A DNA stretch of 64,000 nt from an uncultured Clostridia bacterium (GTDB taxonomy: Bacteria > Bacillota > Clostridia > TANB77 > CAG-465): NCBI GenBank assembly GCA_944387375.1, contig CALXEQ010000005.1, positions 1 to 64,000 on the forward strand, given 5' to 3'. The notes under the pieces are model-generated. The model was not told the DNA's origin, did not search any database, and was given only the letters and a program-made list of their open reading frames with translations. Each line of letters begins with the position of its first letter. The stretch's first letter is position 1. This document shows, in pieces, positions 35,973-44,847 of this stretch. The translations under genes and the position numbers were made by a program.

Positions 35973-36791
35973 TTAAATGATATAATTATTTAGAAAATAT
36001 GCTACTCCATCTTCATCATTTTTTAAAGTTACATAACTTGATATTCTCTTTAATTCTTCATTAGCATTTCCCATTGCAATTTTATATTTACAAGCATAAA
36101 ACATATCCGTATCATTTATATGATCTCCAAAACACAAAGCATCATCTTTTGAAATGTTAAAAATCTTTAAAAATTCTGCTATTGCATTTCCCTTATTTAC
36201 ATCAATATTGTTTACATCTATATAATATTTATTATCTGTTGTTATCCCTTTTATATAATTGCGTGATATATTTAATACATGTATATCTTTATATTTATCT
36301 ATATAATCCATAATATTCTTCATAGAATTGTAATTATCTGTTTCTACAACTAGTTGTAGAAATATTTTATCGTTAATCTCGTCAAAATTATTAAACTTTA
36401 ATTCTTCTGGATCCATCATTCTTTTCAAATATTTATTACTATATCTAATCGTAGGACAATTTATTATACACCCTATTTTTTTATCATTTATAAATTGAAC
36501 TATATTTTTTAATGTATCTTTTTCAATTCCTTTTTGATATAAAGCTTTCCTTTCATTAAAATCATAAATCTGAGCTCCATTACTAGTTATAATATATTGA
36601 CTTGTATTTGCCTCTTTAGCTTTATTTTGTACATATTTATTTCCTCTCCCAGAGCAAATAATAACTTTTATTCCCATACCAACTATTCTTTTTATTGCTT
36701 CTTTTGTTACAGTTGTAACCTCTTTTTTACTATTAGTTAATGTTCCATCGATATCAATGAATATTGCTTTTATATTATTCAATTTTTCCAT
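35973..36791 (-). CDS. Cof-type HAD-superfamily phosphatase
   Basis: 272 residues. The N-terminal FIDIDGTLTNSKKEV carries the nucleophile Asp, IICSGRG and ITSNGAQI are next, and the C-terminal GDHINDTDMF carries the metal-binding Asp. The Cof group (C2 cap) dephosphorylates sugar phosphates, flavin or pyridoxal phosphates. The substrate cannot be predicted from sequence. It stands alone. Confidence 0.9.
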   Translation of the reverse strand: MEKLNNIKAIFIDIDGTLTNSKKEVTTVTKEAIKRIVGMGIKVIICSGRGNKYVQNKAKEANTSQYIITSNGAQIYDFNERKALYQKGIEKDTLKNIVQFINDKKIGCIINCPTIRYSNKYLKRMMDPEELKFNNFDEINDKIFLQLVVETDNYNSMKNIMDYIDKYKDIHVLNISRNYIKGITTDNKYYIDVNNIDVNKGNAIAEFLKIFNISKDDALCFGDHINDTDMFYACKYKIAMGNANEELKRISSYVTLKNDEDGVAYFLNNYII

Positions 36792-36842
36792 CCGATCACC
36801 TTCATATGCTTATTATACAATAGATTTCCTAATATAACTATA

Positions 36843-36869
36843 AAAAACTTGAAATAAATTCAAGTTTTT
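36843..36869 (-). terminator. terminator of the NTPase gene
   Basis: AAAAACTTGAA and TTCAAGTTTTT with a 5-base loop, T-run on the minus strand. Confidence 0.85.
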
Positions 36870-37398
36870 ATCTCCAAATATCTCCATTTATATATTGAGT
36901 AAGACACATAACAAAAGCTTGTTCTGTTAAATCATATCTTGAAATAACATTATGAGTAAGAAAAGACACTCCACCTTTTCCTTTTCTTAGTTCATTTTGA
37001 TTAAATAAGTCATCCATTACTTTTCCTAAATCTGTACTTATTATTTTATCTACATACTTATCTGGTACAGGAAAAGCGGAACTTGTTCCAAAACTTTCAT
37101 ATCCATTATTATCTTCAATTATAGCAATATTTATAATTGCCCATCTTCCAAGATTATTAGTTATACCAGATTCTATTGATATATAATAATCTGCATTAAT
37201 ATTATTTTCTTTAGCATACTTTTTTAAATTATTAACTCTATTTCTTGCGCCTTGATATATTTCATCATTTACTGGCTCATCACTAACATCAGAACTAACA
37301 GGTACACCTATTATTTCAAAATCATCAAAATATTTTGAAAATGCTCTTTTTGCTCCTTCTATTTTTCCAGGATTTTTTGTTGCTATTAAAATTTTCAT
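36868..37398 (-). CDS. DUF84/YjjX-family inosine/xanthosine triphosphatase
   Basis: About 176 residues. ILIATKNPGKIEGAKRAF, SDEPVNDEIYQGARNRV and SIESGI are typical of the YjjX family, which hydrolyses non-canonical purine NTPs such as ITP and XTP and keeps them out of nucleic acids. I place the start at MKILIA because AGGTGA lies 5 bases upstream. A GTG nine bases earlier overlaps that site. Confidence 0.85.
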   Translation of the reverse strand: MKILIATKNPGKIEGAKRAFSKYFDDFEIIGVPVSSDVSDEPVNDEIYQGARNRVNNLKKYAKENNINADYYISIESGITNNLGRWAIINIAIIEDNNGYESFGTSSAFPVPDKYVDKIISTDLGKVMDDLFNQNELRKGKGGVSFLTHNVISRYDLTEQAFVMCLTQYINGDIWR

Positions 37399-37444
37399 TC
37401 TTATCACCTAATGATATTTTACTATATATCAAATATTTGTCAAG

Positions 37445-38125
37445 TTAATTAGCTACTTCAAGTAAATCACTTGCTTTTGACAAATCTAAATTATAATACG
37501 TATCTGGTATATTTCCATTTAAAACAGTTTCTGCAAGAACTACTTCCTTTTCATAAAACTGATTATTTACATATACTGGTGCTACAATTGTAAAAGTAGT
37601 TTTTATTTTAAGTAATATTCTATGTCTTGTTTGATTAATTCCAACACTATCAAACTCAGAAATACAATCTATTTTTGTATCTCCTATAGGGCTAGTTTTA
37701 ATATTTACTTTTATCCCTTCACCTCCAAATATACCTGCATTAAAAAATAATCCTAATGGGATTTTCAAATTTCCTGAATCTATATTTGCTATATTTTGCT
37801 CTATATTCATTGCTATATTATTTGAAATCTTATTTAATTCATTAGTATTTGTCTTTAATGCTATAATTTCTCCATTTCCATTTAATACTTCTGTAACTAT
37901 ACTATCATAAGTAATATCTTTTAAGTTATCTCTTATTGCTTGTTCACTTGCTCTCATTGCTAAAGTATAAGCATTAGCTCTTGTAAATTGTACTAATATA
38001 GGTTCAATAACTTGTATATATAACGTTGTAATGCTAGAAAATATTATTAGAAAAGCAAAAAATAAGACAAATGTTTTTTCTTTTTTCATTTGTCTTAATG
38101 ATAATTTATAATACTTTGCTCTCAT
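37445..38125 (-). CDS. yunB: sporulation protein YunB
   Basis: 226 residues. One N-terminal membrane segment (about 19-40) is followed by the YunB domain: RASEQAIRDNL, ALKTNTNELNKISNNIA, IPLGLFFNAGIFGGEG and TRHRILLKIKTTFTIVAPV. In Bacillus yunB is expressed in the mother cell under sigma E and is needed for normal spores. It begins two bases after the SipL-like gene and is almost certainly co-transcribed with it. Confidence 0.92.
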   Translation of the reverse strand: MRAKYYKLSLRQMKKEKTFVLFFAFLIIFSSITTLYIQVIEPILVQFTRANAYTLAMRASEQAIRDNLKDITYDSIVTEVLNGNGEIIALKTNTNELNKISNNIAMNIEQNIANIDSGNLKIPLGLFFNAGIFGGEGIKVNIKTSPIGDTKIDCISEFDSVGINQTRHRILLKIKTTFTIVAPVYVNNQFYEKEVVLAETVLNGNIPDTYYNLDLSKASDLLEVAN

Positions 38126-38126
38126 A

Positions 38127-39653
38127 TTATCTTATAACTAAAATTTTTTGTCCTACATCTATAGCATCCGGATTTTCCAAATTATTTATTTTTATTATAT
38201 TATCCATACTGGTTTTATATTTTTTTGCAATTTTCCAAATACTATCTCCTGGCTTTACAATATATATATTTATACTACTAATATCATTTAAATTAATAGG
38301 CACATCCTCTATTGCTTCAATTGAAGAAATACTTAAAATATTTTCTACATTTATTCTTACATATACAGTTATTTTTATTTCTATACTAGTATTATTCTGC
38401 ATAACATTTAATTTTACATCTTCAATTTTTATATGTATATTAGAGTTCTTCCAAGAATCATCCATAGTAAAACTTTGATCTATCATAATATCAATACTTT
38501 TACTTTCAAGCTCATTATTTTCTTTATTTTGAAGAATTAAATTAAGTTTAGCAACCCCATTGACTTTAATAACGTCATTTTCTAGTGTTATCGCAACATT
38601 AGATGTATCCAAACTATATTCCACTATTCTTGAATTTTCTGGTATTATATCATTTATAGTTTCATTAATATTTATCTCTTTTTCTACACTAAACTCATTA
38701 GATGAAATGTCCACATCTTTTATATCATATTTTAAATCTCTAGTTTTACTATAAAAATCATTTATATATTCTATCTCTTCTTTTTCAAATAACGTGATGT
38801 TATTTTCTATTTTATAATCTACATTTAAAGTTTTTTGATCTATATCTGGATTTATTCTAACATTTAAATCCCTTATACAATACTTTATATCAAATTGAGA
38901 CTTATCTGATATATTTTCAAGTTCTACCATTGAAGAAAATGGTACTTCTATTTTCTCACAACATATATTTTTATTCTCTCCAATATAAAGTATACTTATA
39001 TCTAATATACCTTTTAGCATTATTTTATTGTAGCTTTCTTTATATTCGGTATCTTTTATCTTACAATTTATTTTTAAAATTTCATAAATAGGATCTGCCT
39101 CTTTTCTAAGCATAATGTCTTCCGAAGAAGATATTATACTTCTTTTTCGTTCTTTAATATTATTAAAAGAATTTTTGCATTTATTATATTCTATATCCTG
39201 ATCTTTAGGAAAATCTTTTATTATATCTACAGAAACGCTCTCAGATATATTAATCTCAAAATTCACTTCATTTTTTATAGCTATTTTTCTTTCATTAGGT
39301 AGTGAATAAATAATATTTTTTAAATTAGATTCTATTATTATATCATCTTTATTTTTTATATTTGATTTTTCTATTGTTGTTGTATATGGATGTGATACGT
39401 TAAGTCCCCTTATATTCATCTCATCATCATTAGCTCTATATATTACAGAATAATTCATTTTTCCTACTACTTTGATTCTACCATTATTTACTTCTATATC
39501 ATTGATATACGGCGTAGATGTTATATTTATAATTTTTATAGCATCTGGCATATTATCTGGCACAATTATATCTTGTTCTATCCACTTATCCTCTTTTTCA
39601 ACGATCTTGGATTTACTCAAATTTAATTTCATATTATTAGTACTAATATTCAT
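38127..39653 (-). CDS. SipL-like spore morphogenesis protein (SPOCS/DUF3794 repeats with C-terminal LysM)
   Basis: 508 residues. Repeated SPOCS (DUF3794) domains carry the phrase VPDNMPDAIKI and ELEIS-like strands, and a LysM domain (YIVKPGDSIWKIAKKYKTS) ends the protein. This architecture is that of C. difficile SipL, the functional counterpart of SpoVID, which tethers SpoIVA basement-layer to the coat. AAGGAGG lies 8 bases before the ATG. Operon with yunB. The SipL label is by architecture and the LysM ligand is inferred. Confidence 0.88.
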   Translation of the reverse strand: MNISTNNMKLNLSKSKIVEKEDKWIEQDIIVPDNMPDAIKIINITSTPYINDIEVNNGRIKVVGKMNYSVIYRANDDEMNIRGLNVSHPYTTTIEKSNIKNKDDIIIESNLKNIIYSLPNERKIAIKNEVNFEINISESVSVDIIKDFPKDQDIEYNKCKNSFNNIKERKRSIISSSEDIMLRKEADPIYEILKINCKIKDTEYKESYNKIMLKGILDISILYIGENKNICCEKIEVPFSSMVELENISDKSQFDIKYCIRDLNVRINPDIDQKTLNVDYKIENNITLFEKEEIEYINDFYSKTRDLKYDIKDVDISSNEFSVEKEININETINDIIPENSRIVEYSLDTSNVAITLENDVIKVNGVAKLNLILQNKENNELESKSIDIMIDQSFTMDDSWKNSNIHIKIEDVKLNVMQNNTSIEIKITVYVRINVENILSISSIEAIEDVPINLNDISSINIYIVKPGDSIWKIAKKYKTSMDNIIKINNLENPDAIDVGQKILVIR

Positions 39654-39755
39654 TTATACATCCTCCTTATTAGTATATATATATTTAAACTAATAAAAAA
39701 TATTACAAGTAACAAAAAATATAAATGAACATATTATATATTAGTTAGATACTTA

Positions 39756-39800
39756 TTAGTATCTAGCATTAGATAAATTCTTTCTTACTATAACATACAT
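39756..39800 (-). CDS. candidate 14-residue ORF upstream of sipL-like gene
   Basis: The minus strand has CTAAGGAGAG, 8 bases, then ATG and 14 codons ending in TAA. The peptide is MYVIVRKNLSNARY. The ribosome binding site is nearly perfect, which chance rarely gives in such AT-rich spacer. A hairpin covers the stop codon region (39746-39765). It could be a small spore protein, a leader peptide for the sipL-like operon, or a decayed gene end. No function is known to me. Confidence 0.45.
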   Translation of the reverse strand: MYVIVRKNLSNARY

Positions 39801-39824
39801 TTATATACTCTCCTTAGAAATTTT

Positions 39825-39855
39825 AAGGTCAATTATTCAATGAATAGTTGACCTT
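39825..39855. repeat. 15-base inverted repeat between veg and sipL-like gene
   Basis: AAGGTCAATTATTCA and TGAATAGTTGACCTT pair with one G-T wobble. Five T follow on the plus strand, but no plus-strand gene precedes it. On the minus strand it lies just upstream of the 14-codon ORF. Confidence 0.6.
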
Positions 39856-39871
39856 TTTAAATAAAAAAATA

Positions 39872-39895
39872 AGCATAATAATCTCTTATTATGCT
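39872..39895 (-). terminator. veg terminator
   Basis: AGCATAATAA and TTATTATGCT, 4-base loop, then TATTTTTTTAT on the minus strand. Confidence 0.88.
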
Positions 39896-39932
39896 CTGTA
39901 TATTATATATCAAACCTCTTTAGATTGCCTTC

Positions 39933-40217
39933 TTATAATCTTGTATACTTTGGTGTTGAGAAGTCATACCTTGTTATAGGTTCACCTGTTGGAAGACTTA
40001 ACTCTAATGTATTTGTTACTAAATCTGAATAACTATATGATAATTTACTATCTGTTTCTGAATCTCTAAATACAAAAAGGTTAGTATAAGTACTATCAAT
40101 GTATCCTTTTCTTTCAATACATTTATTCCTTCCGATATTTGCTTTTACACAAATCTCCTGTCCAACATAGTTTTCTACGTCTTGCTTTATTTTCATTAGT
40201 GAATCCTTCGAAACCAT
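39933..40217 (-). CDS. veg: Veg family protein
   Basis: About 94 residues of the small beta-rich Veg/DUF1021 family: VGQEICVKANIGRNKCIERKG, YTNLFVF and LSYSYSDLVTNTLEL. In Bacillus veg is one of the most strongly expressed genes and stimulates biofilm matrix. Its strong promoter is present here too. The start is MVSKDS with GAGGTGG 5 bases upstream. A GTG within that site is unlikely to be the start. Confidence 0.93.
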   Translation of the reverse strand: MVSKDSLMKIKQDVENYVGQEICVKANIGRNKCIERKGYIDSTYTNLFVFRDSETDSKLSYSYSDLVTNTLELSLPTGEPITRYDFSTPKYTRL

Positions 40218-40252
40218 ATCTACCACCTCTTATATAACTTCTTACAAGGCGA

Positions 40253-40281
40253 ATTATATCACTTTTTGGAATAAGTGTCAA
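40253..40281 (-). promoter_or_regulatory. veg promoter
   Basis: TTGACA (40276-40281), 17 bases, TATAAT (40253-40258): a perfect vegetative promoter. Confidence 0.9.
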
Positions 40282-40316
40282 AAAGCTATTTCACTATTAT
40301 TACATTTTTATGAAAA

Positions 40317-40351
40317 ATAGCAAGTACTATTTATTTAATATTACTCGCTAT
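40317..40351 (-). terminator. terminator of the C-terminal protease gene
   Basis: ATAGCAAGTA and TACTCGCTAT pair with one wobble, followed by five T on the minus strand. Confidence 0.65.
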
Positions 40352-40384
40352 CTTTGTTGCTTTTTTGCTTTTTTAACATTTGTA

Positions 40385-41653
40385 TTACAATTGCTCATTT
40401 ATATATTCTATAGCTTTTTGTAACTGTAAATCTTGATCCCTAGAAACGTAAGAATCATTTTTTAATTCCTCATCTAATTCTACAACTATATTTGGCTCTA
40501 TACCATTATCTTGAATAACTACACCGCTAGATGTAAAATATTGAGCTGCAACTATAGAAATAGCACCATGTTCCTTTATTGGTCTAACATATTGAACAAC
40601 ACCTTTACCATAAGTTTTTGTTCCTATTACCACACCTTTTCCAGAGTCTTTTATAGCACTTGCAAATATTTCTGAAGCACTTGCACTATTTTGATTTACA
40701 AGTACTACAAGTGGTATATCTATTTGACTTGTATTATCTGTTTTAAATACTTCTTCATTTTCGTTTTTATCTACAAGTTTTAAAACATCACATTCTGGTA
40801 AGAATAAATCTAAAATTTCTACTGTATCATATACAAGTCCACCAGGATTATTTCTTAAATCTACAATAATTCCTTTTACATTGTTTGCTCTTAATTTCTC
40901 ATATTCTGATTTAAATTGATTATATATACCATTATCAAAAGAATATATTCTTATATATCCTATATCGTCAATTATTTCTGTAGTAACATTATTTTCAGTT
41001 ATCTTTTGTCTTGGTACTTCTAACTCAAATACTTCTTCGCCTCTAAGTACAACAAGTTTTACTGTTGTTCCTTCTTCACCCTTTATAGCTTCTGCAGCAT
41101 CTGAATATGTTTCAATATTTAAATATATATCGTCCACTTGCAAAATTACATCTCCAGATTTTATACCTGCTGCTTCTGCTGGTGAATCTGGCATAGTACC
41201 TAAAACCTTTATTCCCTCAGTTTCTCTATCAAAAGTTAAATGAACACCTATTCCAACGTAATTTCCATTAGAACCTGAATTTAATGTATCTTGATATTCT
41301 TCTTCTGTCTGATAATACGTATATGCATTATCTAAAGAATTTACCATTCCCTCAACTGCACCATCTATCATTTTATCTGTATCATATTCATATAAATAAT
41401 CTGTTTGTATAATTTTAGCAGCTTTTTCAAATCTTTCTAGTTGTTCTTTTGTAAAAACTGAGCTACTAAATGTATTTAATGTAGGTTGAATTATAGTATA
41501 TAATGCAAATAAAACTATTGCACTTATAACAATAGCAATAGCTAGGGTTATTGCATTAGTTAAAATTTTTCCTTTATTACTATCTTGATTATATTCTTGT
41601 TCAATACTCTTTTTTATTTCATTAATATCTTGCATATTATTTTTATCTTCCAA
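40385..41653 (-). CDS. S41-family C-terminal processing peptidase
   Basis: 422 residues. One membrane segment (about 31-53) anchors it. A PDZ domain (about 135-215) and the S41 peptidase core follow, with DLRNNPGG and NQNSASASEIF carrying the Ser and the TYGKGVVQ carrying the Lys of the dyad. Such proteases cleave regulatory or envelope proteins outside the membrane. In Bacillus relatives (CtpA/CtpB) one acts in sporulation signalling. The start is TTG, with AAGGAGAT 7 bases upstream. The first ATG is too far from that site. Confidence 0.9.
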   Translation of the reverse strand: MEDKNNMQDINEIKKSIEQEYNQDSNKGKILTNAITLAIAIVISAIVLFALYTIIQPTLNTFSSSVFTKEQLERFEKAAKIIQTDYLYEYDTDKMIDGAVEGMVNSLDNAYTYYQTEEEYQDTLNSGSNGNYVGIGVHLTFDRETEGIKVLGTMPDSPAEAAGIKSGDVILQVDDIYLNIETYSDAAEAIKGEEGTTVKLVVLRGEEVFELEVPRQKITENNVTTEIIDDIGYIRIYSFDNGIYNQFKSEYEKLRANNVKGIIVDLRNNPGGLVYDTVEILDLFLPECDVLKLVDKNENEEVFKTDNTSQIDIPLVVLVNQNSASASEIFASAIKDSGKGVVIGTKTYGKGVVQYVRPIKEHGAISIVAAQYFTSSGVVIQDNGIEPNIVVELDEELKNDSYVSRDQDLQLQKAIEYINEQL

Positions 41654-41685
41654 TTTTATTATCTCCTTAAAAACATCTACATAAT

Positions 41686-41714
41686 ATTATATATTATTAA
41701 ATTTATATAGTCAA
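41686..41714 (-). promoter_or_regulatory. promoter of the S41 protease gene
   Basis: Minus-strand TTGACT (41709-41714), 17 bases, TATAAT (41686-41691). Confidence 0.75.
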
Positions 41715-41796
41715 CTAAAGTTTATCTAATAGTTGCTTTTTTAGAATTCTAATATTTTTTTGAATTCTCTTTTTTACATAATTTTTCCTTTATTTC

Positions 41797-41825
41797 TTGA
41801 CTTATATATTATTTTATTGTATAAT
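41797..41825 (+). promoter_or_regulatory. rpsU promoter
   Basis: TTGACT (41797-41802), 17 bases, TATAAT (41820-41825), 82 bases before the rpsU start. Confidence 0.78.
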
Positions 41826-41906
41826 TTAATAGTAAATTTAGAAATACTTAGTAATAAACTATTAAAATAATAAAAGTATTTCCCAAACTGGAGGGAGGGA
41901 AAGTAA

Positions 41907-42080
41907 ATGCCAGGTATAAAGATTAAGGATAATGAAAGCTTAGATAATGCTTTAGCTAGATTTAAAAAACAATGTGCCAAATATGGCGTTCTTGCTGAAA
42001 TTCGTAAAAGAGAACATTACGAAAAACCTAGTGTAAAGAGAAAAAAGAAATCAGAAGCTGCTAGGAAAAGAAAACATTAA
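41907..42080 (+). CDS. rpsU: 30S ribosomal protein S21
   Basis: 57 residues beginning [20 protein letters not shown], with [19 protein letters not shown] and a basic C-terminal tail [12 protein letters not shown], a complete S21. It is short but preceded by GGAGGGAGGG and a strong promoter. It ends at a bidirectional terminator. S21 joins the platform of the 30S subunit. Confidence 0.96.
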   Translation: MPGIKIKDNESLDNALARFKKQCAKYGVLAEIRKREHYEKPSVKRKKKSEAARKRKH

Positions 42081-42127
42081 TATTATAATTTTGATTTAAA
42101 AATGTATATCATTTTTATTATTATACA

Positions 42128-42150
42128 ATACATCTATTCAATAGATGTAT
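42128..42150. terminator. bidirectional terminator of rpsU and rluB
   Basis: ATACATCTAT and ATAGATGTAT with a 3-base loop, seven T following on the plus strand. Confidence 0.88.
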
Positions 42151-42154
42151 TTTT

Positions 42155-42838
42155 TTATATATTTTCTATCTCTTTATAACTTAAATATCTATATTTTCCT
42201 ACCTTTAAACTTCCAAGCTTTATATTACCTATTTGTACTCTTTTTAAATTTGTAAGAGTTACTTTTACTGCTTTACACATTCTTCTTACTTGTCTATTTT
42301 TTCCCTCAGATATTATAATTTCAAAATCATTATTATCTAAAATATTAACCTTAGCAGGTCTTGTTATATAATCTCCTATATTAACTCCACTCTCTAATAA
42401 CTCTTTTTGATTTTTTGTAATTTTTTCCTTTGATGTAACAATATATTTTTTATCTATTTTATTTTTAGGGTGCATTAATTTGTTTGCAAAATCCCCATCA
42501 TTTGTAAGAAGTAATAATCCTTCTGTATACATATCCAACCTTCCTATTGGATATACTCTAACATCTTCATCAATTAAATCTAATACACTCTTTCTTCCAA
42601 ACTGTTCATGACTTGTAGTTACATATCCTTTAGGCTTATTTAGCATTATATATACTTTCCTTTCTTCTTTATTTATTATATTATCATCTATCTTTATTAT
42701 ATCTTCTTCTTTTACTTTATATGCTAAATCCTTTATTATTATATCATTTACCTTTACTCTTCCTGCTAATACATATTCTTCTGCTTTTCTTCTCGAACAT
42801 ATTCCACAAGATGCAATATATTTATTTATTCTATCCAC
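42155..42838 (-). CDS. RluB-type ribosomal large-subunit pseudouridine synthase
   Basis: About 227 residues. An S4 RNA-binding domain at the N-terminus (DRINKYIASCGICSRRKAEEYV) is followed by the pseudouridine synthase core. PIGRLDMYTEGLLLLTNDGD carries the catalytic Asp, and GKNRQVRRMCKAV is a family motif. It isomerises uridines in 23S rRNA. Probable GTG start at VDRINK, six bases after AAGGTG. A GTG three codons upstream overlaps that site. Confidence 0.9.
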   Translation of the reverse strand: MDRINKYIASCGICSRRKAEEYVLAGRVKVNDIIIKDLAYKVKEEDIIKIDDNIINKEERKVYIMLNKPKGYVTTSHEQFGRKSVLDLIDEDVRVYPIGRLDMYTEGLLLLTNDGDFANKLMHPKNKIDKKYIVTSKEKITKNQKELLESGVNIGDYITRPAKVNILDNNDFEIIISEGKNRQVRRMCKAVKVTLTNLKRVQIGNIKLGSLKVGKYRYLSYKEIENI

Positions 42839-42902
42839 TTTTATCACCTTTTCTTATAAAAATCATAGTATATATTATCATAAGCTTATGTTGATATATA
42901 TT

Positions 42903-42926
42903 AAAGCTGCATTAATTTGCAGCTTT
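42903..42926 (-). terminator. weak terminator after the RluD gene
   Basis: AAAGCTGCA and TGCAGCTTT with a 6-base loop, and only a short T-run on the minus strand. Confidence 0.55.
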
Positions 42927-43856
42927 TTAATTTGAAATTTTTTCTTTATTTTCAAGAGACTTTAATACTTCTTTAAAGTACTCTGGCACATCTTTTTCAA
43001 ATTCAATAAATTTTCCAGTAGATGGATGTACAAATCCTAAATACTTAGCGTGCAACATTTGTCCTTGCACTTTAAATTTATTATCTTTTTTTCCATATAT
43101 TTCATCTCCAACAAGAGGATGATGTATATATGCCATATGGACTCTAATTTGGTGTGTTCTTCCAGTTTCTAGTTCCGCTTCAACTAAAGTTACATTAGAC
43201 GAATAAAATCTCTTTAAAATGGCAATATGAGTCACTGCACTTCTAGAATTTTTATTTGTAACTGTCATCTTTTTTCTATCTTTAACACTTCTTCCTATTG
43301 GCATGTCTATTGTTAGACTATCTTCTTTGATTATTCCTTTTACCAAAGCTACATATTTTCTTTTTATACTATGAACCTTAAACTGCGCTGCAAGTTTTTT
43401 ATGTGCATTGTCATTTTTGGCAACAACTAAAATACCACTTGTATCTTTGTCTATTCTATGAACTATACCAGGTCTTATAACTCCATTTATTGATGAAAGT
43501 TTTCCTTGATGAGAATACATCAAAGAATTTACCATAGTACCTGTATAGTTTCCATTTGCTGGATGAACTACCATTCCTTTTGGTTTATTAACGATAATGA
43601 TATCATCATCTTCATATAAAATTTCAAGTGGAATATCTTGTGCTACTATATTCTCACTTTTTTTCTCTTCTAAAGTAACATCAATAATATCATTTAATTT
43701 AAGTTTATATCCAGACTTTTCTTTTTTATTATTTACAAGTATTTTACTATCATCTATTAATGTTTTTATATAGCTTCTTGTTACATCTTCTAAATTCTCA
43801 GATAAATATATATCTAATCTTTTAGATACATTATCTTTATCTACTACAAAATTCAT
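42927..43856 (-). CDS. RluD-type 23S rRNA pseudouridine synthase
   Basis: About 309 residues. An S4 domain at the N-terminus precedes the RluA/RluD core, with VHRIDKDTSGILVVAKND carrying the catalytic Asp and ELETGRTHQIRVHMAYIHHPLVGD. It modifies helix 69-type uridines, as RluD does in other bacteria. AGGAGTG lies just before the ATG at MNFVVD. It follows hslO by 8 bases, so they are co-transcribed. Confidence 0.92.
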   Translation of the reverse strand: MNFVVDKDNVSKRLDIYLSENLEDVTRSYIKTLIDDSKILVNNKKEKSGYKLKLNDIIDVTLEEKKSENIVAQDIPLEILYEDDDIIIVNKPKGMVVHPANGNYTGTMVNSLMYSHQGKLSSINGVIRPGIVHRIDKDTSGILVVAKNDNAHKKLAAQFKVHSIKRKYVALVKGIIKEDSLTIDMPIGRSVKDRKKMTVTNKNSRSAVTHIAILKRFYSSNVTLVEAELETGRTHQIRVHMAYIHHPLVGDEIYGKKDNKFKVQGQMLHAKYLGFVHPSTGKFIEFEKDVPEYFKEVLKSLENKEKISN

Positions 43857-43864
43857 ATTCACTC

Positions 43865-44734
43865 CTATTTATTAAAAATCTCATTTATTTGTTCTTGATT
43901 AAATCTATATTTCTTATTACAAAATCTACAAGATATTTCAAGTATACCTTGTTCTTTTAAAATATCCATAGCTTCTTTTTTACCAAGTGCAATTATAGTA
44001 TTTTTTATTCTTTCTATTGAACAATCACATTTAACATTAACATCATGTTCATATACTGACTCTATATTATTATCTCCGGTAACATTTTGAGCAATATCAT
44101 CTATAGTTCTTCCTTCACTCATTAATGTTGTCATAGATGGAATCTTTACATTAATCTGTTCTAATTTATCTATTATTTTTTCTTCACAATCTGGTAAGGG
44201 TTGAATAATATATCCTCCTGCTTTTGCCACATTTCCATCTTTTCCAATTAAAACACCTACTGATACAACTGATGGAGTTTGTTCTGATACATTAAAATAA
44301 TATGCAAAATCATCTCCTATTTCCCCACTTAAAAGCTCACATGTTCCAACATATGGTTCTTTTAATCCAATATCTTTAATTACAGTAAGAGTTCCCATAC
44401 CAATTCCCTTTGAAACATCTAATTTTCCCTCTTTATTTAATGGTAATTCAATATCTGTACCTTGTATGTATCCCTTTACATCTAAATTTTTATTTGCACA
44501 TACAACTATATTACCTAGTGGCCCATCTCCCTTTATTTGAACAGTAAGTCTATTATTCTCATCCTTTAGTGTAGATGCAATCATTGCTGATACTATCATA
44601 ACTCTACCTAATGCAGCTGTTGCCAAATTAGATAAATTATGTATATCTCTTATTTTTTGTACCATTTCTGTCGCATCAATTACTATAGTTCTCACACTTT
44701 TATCATAAGCTAAATAACGTTTTAAATCACTCAT
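43865..44734 (-). CDS. hslO: redox-regulated chaperone Hsp33
   Basis: About 289 residues. The N-terminal domain begins DLKRYLAYDKSVRTIVIDATE. The C-terminal zinc switch reads CDCS and CRFC (CxC plus CxxC). Oxidation releases zinc and activates its holdase function. I place the start at MSDLKRY, with GAGGTAG 6 bases upstream. An 18-codon upstream extension lacks a site. A promoter lies directly upstream. Confidence 0.94.
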   Translation of the reverse strand: MSDLKRYLAYDKSVRTIVIDATEMVQKIRDIHNLSNLATAALGRVMIVSAMIASTLKDENNRLTVQIKGDGPLGNIVVCANKNLDVKGYIQGTDIELPLNKEGKLDVSKGIGMGTLTVIKDIGLKEPYVGTCELLSGEIGDDFAYYFNVSEQTPSVVSVGVLIGKDGNVAKAGGYIIQPLPDCEEKIIDKLEQINVKIPSMTTLMSEGRTIDDIAQNVTGDNNIESVYEHDVNVKCDCSIERIKNTIIALGKKEAMDILKEQGILEISCRFCNKKYRFNQEQINEIFNK

Positions 44735-44759
44735 TTTTCTACCTCGTTTCAATATATAT

Positions 44760-44788
44760 ATTTTAACAAAATCTAACCAATTTTTCAA
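44760..44788 (-). promoter_or_regulatory. hslO promoter
   Basis: Minus-strand TTGAAA (44783-44788), 17 bases, TAAAAT (44760-44765). Confidence 0.6.
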
Positions 44789-44808
44789 TATATTATGTAA
44801 TATAATTA

Positions 44809-44844
44809 AAAACTCTAAATATTAAATCTAATATTTAGAGTTTT
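44809..44844 (-). terminator. terminator ending spoIIAA-spoIIAB
   Basis: Sixteen-base arms (44809-44824 and 44829-44844) with a 4-base loop and T-rich minus flank. It shows the operon ends after spoIIAB. Confidence 0.88.
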
Positions 44845-44847
44845 ACT

